Source: Brachypodium distachyon (Eukaryota > Streptophyta > Magnoliopsida > Poales > Poaceae). Taken from it: DNA of 64,000 nucleotides. Below the pieces are notes generated by a model. That model did no database searches. It was not told where the DNA came from and saw only the letters and a program-made list of their open reading frames with translations. The position numbers and the translations under genes are program-made. Where the stretch lies: the NCBI RefSeq assembly GCF_000005505.3, contig NC_016131.3:52375355-52439354 (forward strand). Direction: 5' to 3'. Positions 55,701 through 64,000 of the stretch are shown piece by piece; position 1 is the first letter of the stretch; every line of letters starts with the position of its first letter.

Positions 55701-56066
55701 AAGTACTACACGGGTAAAAAAAAATAAGCGATCAACGTGGAGCACAGAGAAATGCCACGTCCAAATAATGATTATTTGAAAAAAGTATCATTTACTGCAT
55801 GGATACCAAGATAACAAAAAGATCACATGTGGGTCAATCAAGAAAAAAATAAGATAAAATGAAACACATTGAAAAAGGAAAGAGAGAAATTTTAGTACCG
55901 CTACTAGCTGATACCTTGTTCGAGATGCCCTAATTACTCTATGGCTTTCGTACATATTGCCAAGTCCACGTATATGCGCCCTGGTCGCTTTACAGGCCCG
56001 AAGGTCGGCCCATTTTGTTTTTCGATGGTTTCCTTCGCCTCGCTGGGCTTGCGGTCTTTTCTTCGT
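55701..56066. other. Presumed SUVH promoter and intergenic sequence
   Basis: AT-rich; no gene is seen. Confidence 0.35.
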
Positions 56067-56068
56067 TA

Positions 56069-56182
56069 CTCCCTCCGTCCCATATTAAGTGACTCAAATT
56101 TTTTTAAATATGGACGTATCTATATATTAAAATACGTCTAGATACATATAATAGAAAGTCAGTTAATTTGAGACGGAGAGAG
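56069..56182. mobile_element. Stowaway MITE
   Basis: CTCCCTCCGTCCCATATTAA at the left and TTAATTTGAGACGGAGAGAG at the right, TA on both sides, 114 bp. The interior has the inverted TAGATACATATAAT/CGTATCTATATAT arms seen in related copies. Confidence 0.9.
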
Positions 56183-56621
56183 TACAATAGTGCTGGCCCT
56201 ATAGGGAGCGCCTCCTTCCTTTCTACTTATTGTACTCCGTATTATCGTCCCAGCGCCCCTAACGTCTTCAAAATTCAAAATAGGATGCAAACAGGTTCTC
56301 ATGTAAATCTCAAAATCTCTAACATCCCGTTTGGTAGCCCTCATTGATTTTATTTGGTAGAAATTAAATGAAATTAATTTTTGATAGAATTTTATTTGGT
56401 TGAATTTGAGTTCTAGATTAAAAAATCATGTTTGTTGTCACATGGATTTGTAGAATGATAGACAATTTTAGAAAAATTATGCCTTTATAGAGAAATTGGG
56501 GTTTGGCATGGAATTTTAGATTGATGATCAAACATTGTACATTTTTCTTTTTTTTCTTCCTTTTACATAAATGAATGAACATATACTCATAAGTATATTG
56601 TTTATATGTGAACATATACTC

Positions 56622-57022
56622 GAGAAAATTACGCAAAACCACCACATTTGAGGCAACATTCTAGAAAAATCACCTTTTTAAAAAAAAAAATCACCATTAC
56701 TTTTGTGGACCCTTGTACTCCCGCGCACTAATTTGCGACTTGAGCTCGTTTTGGTTGAAAACCTGACAGGGGAGACCACCTGTCGGTGCCACCGTGGCGA
56801 CAAACTGGACAATCAGACACGGTGGCACCACTTGTCCAGCGTGTCGCCATGGTGGCACCGACAGGTGAGCCCCTTGTCAGGTTTTCAATCAAAACGACTA
56901 AAGTCGCAAATTAGTGTGCGAGAGTATAACGGTCCACAAAAGTGGTGGTGATTTGAATTCTTTTTTAAAGGTGTTTTTTCAAGAATGTTCCCCCAAATGT
57001 GATTGTTTTGCGTAACTTTCTC
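56622..57022. mobile_element. 401-bp foldback (palindromic) element
   Basis: The two halves are imperfect inverted copies. GAGAAAATTACGCAAAAC at the left faces GTTTTGCGTAACTTTCTC at the right. Further in, TTTTGTGGACC faces GGTCCACAAAAG, GCGCACTAATTTGCGACT faces AGTCGCAAATTAGTGTGC, and CACCTGTCGGTGCCACC faces GGTGGCACCGACAGGTG. The centre is near 56815. No coding sequence is present. Confidence 0.85.
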
Positions 57023-57159
57023 TTTGAAAATTCATGAACAATTATTCTGGAAGTCATGGTCATTTGTTTAGATTTGGAAATCTGCTTGCCAATCTAATTA
57101 ATAGTTCTTCTTATGGCTACTCATTCAAGATAGACTGAACACAAAAGATCTGATCACTC

Positions 57160-57330
57160 GGAAAAATATCTATGTTGAAAGTAATGCATGTGTGCTTATA
57201 GTGCTAATGAGACCATGGAGCACCTCTTCTTTGCATGCCGTTTTGGTTAGAGCTTCTGGTGGAAAATTGGCATTGAAAGGGATACAGATCTGGACATTAT
57301 CAATATGCCCATCAACTGATATGGACATGC
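57160..57330 (+). pseudogene. LINE zf-RVT fragment
   Basis: Plus-strand translation gives CAYSANETMEHLFFACRFG, then a stop, then FWWKIGIERDTDL. This is the zinc-binding domain of a plant LINE ORF2. The fragment is about 170 bp long. Confidence 0.65.
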
Positions 57331-58078
57331 TAACCATGGATACGACCCTCGGTACCCTCAATTGTAGAGTATTCGACAACATTTATAATCAGGTGAATTC
57401 AACTAGTAATTTGTTTCAATGTCATATTTATGAAGAGGCGGATCTACTACTATCTTGTGTTATTTTATTATGTAGGTATCTTGTCGAGCTTTTCAAGTCG
57501 AAAGTCAAGATGAGATACAATGGAGGCTAGCGGGGAGTGCAACAAGAATCAAGCATCTATACATCCGAGAGAGAAGAGTATCAAGTACACTTTCCAACAA
57601 ATCAAACGGCACATGATTTGTAGCTTGCTAAAGAAAAATATCACGAATTGAAATTAATCCAATTCGGGTCGAGCTGTCAGGAGATCCGAATTTGTTTTAA
57701 TCATTCATGCCGCATCCGGGGTCCAAATGAAGCAAGCAAGTACTTTTTGGGAAGATAATTTCGAGACCTTTCCAAAGGATCTGGACCCACTAGTAGATTC
57801 AACGTGTGCTGACCGTGACGGGCAAAACAAGCTGATGCATCTGTTTTTATGTTTCCGAAAGAGTTGTAGTTTGTTAGGAAAGTTAGAGATACAGCTGAAT
57901 TTCAGCCTCCTCCTCAAGTTGGACGAACATATCTCTCCTTCCTCCTTTATATACTCCATGTGTTCTTCTATGGAGCCTTGGGTTTTGATTAAAAATTGAG
58001 ATTACTCCTCGTCGTTGATTCAGAATACACAGAGTACATGCAGTAAAAACACTGAACTGGGAAAGAATAAAAACCTCA
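57331..58078. other. Intergenic sequence
   Basis: No gene is recognised. The segment 57727-57999 is open on the plus strand but has no domain. Confidence 0.35.
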
Positions 58079-58223
58079 CCTTAGCCGCCGCTGCTACTCG
58101 TCGTCGTTACCACCTTGAGCGGCTGCTCCACGTCGTCGTCGCTGCCATGAGCAGCTGCTCCTCCTCCTCGTCGCGACTGCTTCTCCTCCTCGGACTACGG
58201 CGGCAGCGGCACCGTGCATGAAG

Positions 58224-58228
58224 CCACT
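58224..58228. repeat. Target duplication CCACT, left of the solo LTR
   Basis: It is identical to 61340-61344 on the other side of the LTR. Confidence 0.88.
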
Positions 58229-61200
58229 TGAAGCGATCCCCCTTCACCAAGGGTTCGATCTCTGTGCTTACTTGTGCTAGTCCCTGGATCGACTCACTAG
58301 CACACACAGTTCAAGATGTAATACTAAGATACAAAGGTCAAAAGTACTTTATTACATCGTATCATCCAGAACTTAAATTATACTTACAAACTTGCATGAC
58401 CTCTTAGGCCAGCATAAGCAAATAATGTTCAAAACCATGATAACAATGTATCATGAAGCTGCAGCGAAAAGGTATAGTAAAAGGGCCTCATCTACTCTCA
58501 GAGGAGAGAGCATGTTGGAATGTAAGCACATGACCCATGACAAAACGACCAACCTCACTCATCGTCGGATCCACCTGCATTGTTAATTGCAGCCACTACG
58601 TGGTCAATACATTTGAATGTATTGGCAAGCTCACTAGAGTTATAAAGGACCTACCCAGTACATGCATAGTTTGGCTAAGTGGGGTTTGGCTATTTTGCAT
58701 AAAAGCATCATTATTCAAATCTTATCATTTTTAGACAAATAGTTTTGAATTCTATTGAACACGGGGTAGAAACACCCATGCTCCTATTAACCGAGGCACA
58801 TTGAGTAGAAACATCAATGCTCCTACCCAGTTCAAACCATTCATTTTATTAGGAAATTGGAATGAGTGAGACTTTCCTTACAGCTCCAATATCCAGTTGC
58901 ACATAATTGTCCGTAACCGGGGACACGGCTAAGTACTTAGTTTGACACTCTCGAGAGGTGGTACACTTTACCCACAAGAAATCGACGTGTTAATCCCTTG
59001 CTGTCCTCAGGGCAGAGTAGCAACGGCATCGACTACAGGAATTTTCAGAACATAATCCCCCAGACCACCTGAGGGACGCGCCCCCACCTACACTGCTACA
59101 TACCGATGTCACCTCGGATCCGGGTTCATATTTCTTACATCCATCCTGGCAGAGCCCATAATACCATGTGGTTGTACTGGAAGCTACTAAACAGGAAACT
59201 AGTCCAGTCTCTAGTTACCCCGGGTGGCATCCCACATTGTGACGCAGGCGCTCCCCGAATCGCACGGGGAGGCGACCATGGACGCTCCCGAATCACACGG
59301 AGAGACAACTCAGCGGGCCCCATAGAAATGGACCTAACGTCACGACATCCGAAAACTCAAAGCAGCCCACCCAGGACGGTTCATTGAATTACTTGTTTTG
59401 CCATACACTAGGAAAATCATATGGTAATTCAATAGTATCACATTGTAATAATACCACCCTCGTATATTATCATAGCATAGCATTTTACTACTACGATGGC
59501 AATTGGTGGTGAGGGTCATGACAAATGTATCTTATACTAGTAGGACTGATCATAGCTAGCATAGATACAATAATAATCCTAACAATGCAAGTAATAAAAT
59601 CTAGTGCTTAATAAAGTAATAGATGAATGATCAAAGTGAACTTGCCTTGATAGTAGTTGGTATTCAAACACTCTTCGCAATCACACTGTTCGCTCTCCGA
59701 AAAAACTATACAATCAAGCAAACATACACATACATAAACACACAATACAACAAAGAATATGTATGCCATGATGCAATACAAATCATGTGACATGAGTTTT
59801 GGTTTATTTTAAACACACCAAAGCATTGATAATTAAGCACATGCGATTAGGGTTTTTAAACAAAAGCAAAAGCTAGGGTTTAAATCCTAAAATGAGGTTT
59901 TATTTGCATCTGCAAAACACTTTAATTTAAAATATTTATTTCTCTGCCCCATTGGATATAGGACAATAAAACAGAATTTTGGGCACTGGTTTCATTCAAA
60001 AAGGACTTCTAAATAATTAGTTATGATTTAAATGGTATAAAACCCTAATCTGTGATTTGAATGTGATTCAAAAATTCAAATTTGAATTTGAACAGTGCCA
60101 AAAGATTCTACACTTCCTAAGGATTCCAAAAAGGTGTGGATCACTAAATTTGGCCAAACAGATTTAAAGTTATGATCATTTGAAGTTACAGGGGCCTATC
60201 TGCAAAAGTGCCTTTTATTAATTCCGGGGGATTAAAATTACATTTTTATTTTATAAAAACCGGGTGCCACGTGGCGCATTATTATTGGACGGTACCGGTT
60301 CGGTTTATAAATGATCTAATCCTAGCCATTGATCTAGATCGGACGGACGAGGGGAGTTCTAGGGTTTACCGGGCGGCGCGGGCTGCCGGAGTCGGAGGAG
60401 ACGGCGGCGCGGGGGCGCTCCAGCGACGTGGGCGCGACGGGGAAGACACGGGGAGGCGCGGCGCGGCACGGCGGAGACGGGGGTGTGGTCGGCGGCGCTC
60501 GGGGACGGCGCAGTCGGCGCCTAGGACGAAGACGGGCGGCGGCGCGGCACGGCTCCGGCGACGGATTCCGGCGGCCTGGCGGCGTGCGAGCCAGGGAAAA
60601 CCGGGGGGGAAAGAAGAGGGGGTCGCGGGGGTTATATAGACGAGCTCGGGCGTGAAAAAGGAAGGCCGGAGGAGCGGATTGCGGCGGCGGGCGCGCGGGG
60701 ACGGCGGCCAGAAATCGCGCGCGTGACCGGCGCGAGGGTTTCCTTCCGGGGAAGAACCCCCTGACAGGTGGGCCCCACCTGTCAGCGGGTGCGGGCGCGC
60801 GCGTGGGGCGGCCGGGCTGGCGGGGCCGGCACGCGTGCGGTCGGACTGGGCCAGTTCGGCCCATTTTGGCCGGGCCGGTCCGGTTTTCTATTTTTTTTTT
60901 CTTTTAGCCTTTTCTTTTTCTGCTTTTCTCATTTCTTTGATATCTTTTGAGTTTGAACTCCAAATTGGTCCAAATAAATTCCAAAAAATTTGTAAAATCA
61001 TGTTCTACCAAGATACAACTTTTGGAAATAGTTTCTCTTCAAAATAAAATATGTAAAAATACATTTGCCCTATAAATGCTTTAGGGCCATATAACTATTT
61101 AAATAAAAATACTTTTTCAACTCCAAATAATTAACCAAAAATTATGGGATAGCTTATATATGCACTAAACCCTTTTTATACATCAACCCTATTGGTTTGA

Positions 61201-61339
61201 AAATCCAAAGGTTACAGGGATGTAAACAAGATCTCTTAAAGCCTTTTGTGATTCAAAATTTGAATTCAAATATGCAATTGTGGCATGATGCTTATGAATG
61301 CAATGCACATGTAAAAGTTTGAAATTTTGGGATGTTACA
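58229..61339 (-). mobile_element. 3.1-kb solo LTR
   Basis: On the minus strand it begins TGTAACATCCCAAAATTTC at 61339 and ends GGGGGATCGCTTCA at 58229, with TG...CA termini and the 5-bp duplication CCACT on both sides. No internal region is present, so LTR-LTR recombination removed it. A TATA box (TCTATATAAC, minus, about 60631-60640) lies about 700 bp from the LTR start after a GC-rich block (60340-60870). The last kilobase matches 5723-6737. Confidence 0.92.
60631..60640 (-). promoter_or_regulatory. TATA box of the solo LTR
   Basis: The minus strand reads TCTATATAAC followed by GC-rich sequence, in the transcription orientation of the LTR. Confidence 0.5.
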
Positions 61340-61344
61340 CCACT

Positions 61345-61626
61345 AGATCCGGGTTTGAAACCACCGGATCCGGCCTCGCAGCCACTGGATCCAGCGAGAT
61401 CCCCTTCTTGGACCAAAAGGAGACACCTTTTTATTGGTCGGAGCACAGCGGAGACCAGAGGGGAACGCGTTGGAGGCAAAGTGAAGGTGAAGCACGCAGC
61501 AGAAGCAAGGGGAAGGCGGAGGGGAGCTTGGCGGATGCAAGTTTGGCGGAGGCGAGAGGGAGAGCGGCGAACGCGAGAGGAAGGAAGGAACGGAGGAAGG
61601 TGAGGAGGAGCTAAGGAGATACGCAT
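61345..61626 (-). pseudogene. Gene-like exon interrupted by the solo LTR
   Basis: An ATG at 61626 (minus) opens a frame of 94 codons up to the LTR, rich in arginine, proline and later G-S-G-G. Across the LTR the frame stays open for about 44 more codons (58223 down to about 58090), and a donor-like CTAAG|GTGAGG lies at about 58074. A TATA-like TTTATAATG is just above the ATG. No domain is recognised and codon content is that of a generic GC-rich grass leader exon, so this is tentative. Confidence 0.3.
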
Positions 61627-61679
61627 TATAAAGAAGGGGACGACGGAGCAAAGAGAAAAAAAATGGAGGGGTTTTTTTC

Positions 61680-62110
61680 ATAATAAAGACCGTCGAGTCA
61701 ACCTTTTCGGATTTACGAATATTAGGAAATGAAGCTGATATTTTGCTGGCACGTGGAGAATAATAGTCTTTGAGACTTTGATTTGGGTGAAAATGAGGAA
61801 ACCGAGCAACTCTTCGGTGTAAGCTCTTTTTGTCAAATTGTTTTTTCGCTGCTTTTTATCAGATTGTTTTTTCACTGCTTTTTTTTAATCAATGTTTGAA
61901 TCCCCTGTTGTATGCTTTTTATCAAATTGTTTGAGTTCCCTGTTGTATGCTGATATACCGTTTTCGATCCAGGCGTAGAAGAAATTGAGCTGTAAATTGT
62001 GTCGAGCCTACTCTAGAAGTTGCTGGTTCTTTCGATAGAAAAAAAAAGGAAACTGCTGCGGCATGCCAATTCGGGCCCAACCCAGACTCTCAAGTCTAGC
62101 GGCTAGCGCA
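61680..62110. other. Intergenic sequence upstream of the heat shock gene
   Basis: AT-rich; no gene is seen. A short duplication of GCTTTTTATCA(A/G)ATTGTTTG is present near 61850-61930. Confidence 0.4.
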
Positions 62111-62115
62111 CTCTC

Positions 62116-62148
62116 GTTCATTCGGGAACACGGTAGAATTCTCCTGAA
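62116..62148 (+). promoter_or_regulatory. Heat shock elements of the small HSP gene
   Basis: TTCATTCGGGAACACGG contains a perfect TTCnnGAA core, continued by AGAATTCTCCTGAAAA as phased GAA/TTC pentamers with mismatches. It lies about 50-80 bp upstream of the TATA-like box, as expected for heat shock factor binding. Confidence 0.8.
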
Positions 62149-62195
62149 AAGTCTGCTTCCTCCTCCACTGCCACCATTCGCAATTTCCCACCCTC

Positions 62196-62203
62196 CATAA
62201 ATT
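62196..62203 (+). promoter_or_regulatory. TATA-like box of the small HSP gene
   Basis: CATAAATT in CCCTCCATAAATTCCCC, about 120 bp upstream of the ATG. Confidence 0.55.
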
Positions 62204-62323
62204 CCCCCCTCGCTCATCGGCAGAGACCCAAAGCAAGTCCGAAGAAAGAGCAACGATCAAAAAGCTAATCTCCGCATCCAAAACACCAGCCAAGTTCGTC
62301 GATCGCCACCGACCCGACCGACA

Positions 62324-62794
62324 ATGTCGCTGATCCGCCGCAGCAACGTGTTCGACCCCTTCTCCCTCGACCTCTGGGACCCGTTCGACGGCTTCCCCTT
62401 CGGCGCCGGCGGCAGCAGCATCGTCCCGTCCTTCCCCCGCTCCTCCGAGACGGCGGCCTTCGCGGGCGCCCGCGTCGACTGGAAGGAGACCCCGGAGGCG
62501 CACGTGTTCACGGCGGACGTGCCGGGGCTGAAGAAGGAGGAGGTGAAGGTGGAGGTGGAGGACGGCAACGTGCTCCAGATCAGCGGCGAGCGAAGCAAGG
62601 AGCAGGAGGAGAAGACGGACGCCTGGCACCGGGTGGAGCGCAGCAGCGGCAAGTTCCTGCGCAGGTTCAGGCTCCCGGACAACGCCAGGGCGGAGCAGGT
62701 CAGGGCGTCCATGGAGAACGGCGTTCTCACCGTCACCGTGCCCAAGGTCGAGGCCAAGAAGCCCGACGTCAAGTCCATCCAGATCTCCGGCTAA
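62324..62794 (+). CDS. Class I cytosolic small heat shock protein (HSP20 family, about 17 kDa)
   Basis: The intronless frame encodes 156 residues. The N-terminus [14 protein letters not shown] is the class I cytosolic signature, and no transit peptide is present. The alpha-crystallin domain runs from about residue 48 to 140, with [31 protein letters not shown] (consensus II), [18 protein letters not shown] and [10 protein letters not shown] (consensus I). The C-terminal I-x-I motif is SIQI at 151-154, used for oligomer assembly. The protein is an ATP-independent chaperone that holds unfolding proteins during heat stress. Length fits the 16.9-18 kDa grass family. Heat shock elements and a TATA-like box precede it, and AATAAA follows at 62871. 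No defects are seen. Confidence 0.97.
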   Translation: MSLIRRSNVFDPFSLDLWDPFDGFPFGAGGSSIVPSFPRSSETAAFAGARVDWKETPEAHVFTADVPGLKKEEVKVEVEDGNVLQISGERSKEQEEKTDAWHRVERSSGKFLRRFRLPDNARAEQVRASMENGVLTVTVPKVEAKKPDVKSIQISG

Positions 62795-62870
62795 GACGCC
62801 CTGCCTGCCTGCCTGCGGTCCCTGCGCGGTGAAGAAGTTTTGCCTGAGGAGAGGAGAGTCGTCGCGATGG

Positions 62871-62876
62871 AATAAA
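62871..62876 (+). terminator. Poly(A) signal of the small HSP gene
   Basis: AATAAA lies 77 bases after the stop codon, the usual distance for this gene class. Confidence 0.6.
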
Positions 62877-63149
62877 TTTGAGTCTGGTTGGGGTGTCCAG
62901 TGTCTGATTGTGATGCCGTCGAGTCATCAGTGGTTCTCTTGTGAATCGAGGCTGCTCTCAGTGAGTGACTAAGGAACAATGATGATGTTGGTGTCGATCA
63001 TGTTCTATTGCGTTTTTGTGTTGAGTGTTTTGCGTTCAAAATTGGTCCTCTTATAATGGGTGTTATCTTGAAATTTAGCAGAATAAGATACCAACATGTT
63101 TGGCAAATGATGAGAGATTGGTTGGGTCTCATTTATTGGTGGTGTTCCG

Positions 63150-63285
63150 TTATCAACATTCTTTGGTGATGCTTGTTTCTTGGGAGATTTCTTTGGTGAT
63201 GCTTGTTTCTTGGGAGATTTCTTTGATGATGCTTGTTTCTCGTTGTTTCTTGGGAGATTTGCTTGTTTCTTGGGAGATTTGAAAT
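63150..63285 (+). repeat. 30-bp minisatellite downstream of the HSP gene
   Basis: About four copies of TTTGGTGATGCTTGTTTCTT followed by GGGAGATTTC, the last ones shortened. Confidence 0.85.
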
Positions 63286-64000
63286 GAAAGAAAATCGAGG
63301 GTGTTCCGGAAGATCTTCTATGCACACGGTCCTCGTCGCAATCGCAAGTAAAATTAAAAGGGTATTCTTGTTTATTGCCGGTTTGTCTTAATCAATACGA
63401 TGAAGCAAAACTTTTTGCCTCCGTTTCGTTAAAAAAAAAAGATCCTTATATGATTGTGAGTGTTGTGCAATGGCAAAGTCTGATAAAGGGATCCCTAAAA
63501 TTGGTATCAAATTCAGAAGTGTGGATTCCTAAAATTTCCCCCTCATAATCTTTCCAGTTTTTGCCTTTCATAATCTGTCCAGTTATCCAGATATGCTTGA
63601 GTCTGTCGAGTTGCGGATTGTTTTACTTGTTTGGAATCTGAAACCAGCCAAGTCTGAACTTTTTTTTTTTTGCGTTTATGTCATATTGGCCATTGGATCT
63701 AGATTGAAGAGCTCAAGAGCAGATGGCAGGGAAGCCCTCTCTTGCTCTGTAACTTCACTGAATTCTGTATCATTTCTGTTTGTTGACTAAGGTTTGTTTG
63801 CGACAACAAACTCGTACCTTCACTCTCGTCTCCAGCATGTTCTGCATCACTTCTCGTTGGCTGAGGTTTGTTCGCGACAACAAGCTCATGCCTTCACTCT
63901 TCAGCCCCAATGACATCCTCGTGTAGCCTTGTAATCTTGTTATATCATGATAAGAATTTAAGAACGGAACAAGTATGATGGATACAATCCACACCTCTCG
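63286..64000. other. Intergenic sequence
   Basis: No gene is seen. A 37-bp segment (GAGGTTTGTT(C/T)GCGACAACAA and on to CCTTCACTCT) is repeated at about 63788 and 63864. Confidence 0.45.

Noticed and set aside
60208..60864. GC-rich frames that look like a gene 5' exon
   Set aside because: They lie wholly inside the solo LTR and have no domain.

Overview
The window is nuclear DNA of a grass (Poaceae). The Stowaway MITEs with CTCCCTCCGT termini, the nested Tat-type Ty3/gypsy elements and the GC-rich small heat shock gene fit a large-genome Pooideae such as a Triticeae relative or oat; the species cannot be read from the sequence. There is no sign of a prokaryotic replicon, a CRISPR array or an RNA gene.

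Layout. Positions 1-5722 hold the 5' two thirds of a minus-strand Tat-lineage Ty3 retrotransposon that runs off the left edge. It sits in the 5' LTR of another element (5723-6737, followed by its primer binding site). Positions 7050-10535 hold a non-autonomous CACTA-type transposon with a 340-bp tandem array. Positions 11048-23768 are a 12.7-kb plus-strand Ty3 element with two LTRs and a GGTTA target duplication; its integrase is lost and replaced by a stray LTR fragment and about 5.7 kb of non-coding, repeat-rich DNA. Positions 24400-27195 hold two LINE remnants in opposite orientation. Positions 27700-31416 hold MITEs, a Helitron-like end and minus-strand LTR debris. Positions 31423-42918 are an 11.5-kb minus-strand Tat-like element with gag and protease only. 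It also carries a spliced gene of the PF04195 'gypsy type transposon' family on the opposite strand. Its 3' end extends 119 bp past the LTR into a copy of its own primer binding site and leader. Positions 43441-44770 hold an unidentified coiled-coil gene on the minus strand, apparently cut by an LTR.

The right quarter is the gene-bearing part: a CML45/46-type calmodulin-like gene (47919-48500, minus), an intronless-CDS SUVH-type histone H3K9 methyltransferase gene with predicted introns in both UTRs (about 49900-55700, minus) and a class I cytosolic small heat shock protein gene (62324-62794, plus) with heat shock elements. Between the last two lie MITEs, a 401-bp foldback element and a 3.1-kb solo LTR (58229-61339, target duplication CCACT). 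The solo LTR belongs to the same family as the LTR piece at 5723-6737 and is in opposite orientation.

The three host genes encode calcium sensing, chromatin silencing and protein protection. They are separate transcription units, not a pathway. The rest of the window is layered transposon history, most of it inactivated by stops, frameshifts and deletions. Element boundaries with TG...CA ends and target duplications are well supported; family names are not assigned.
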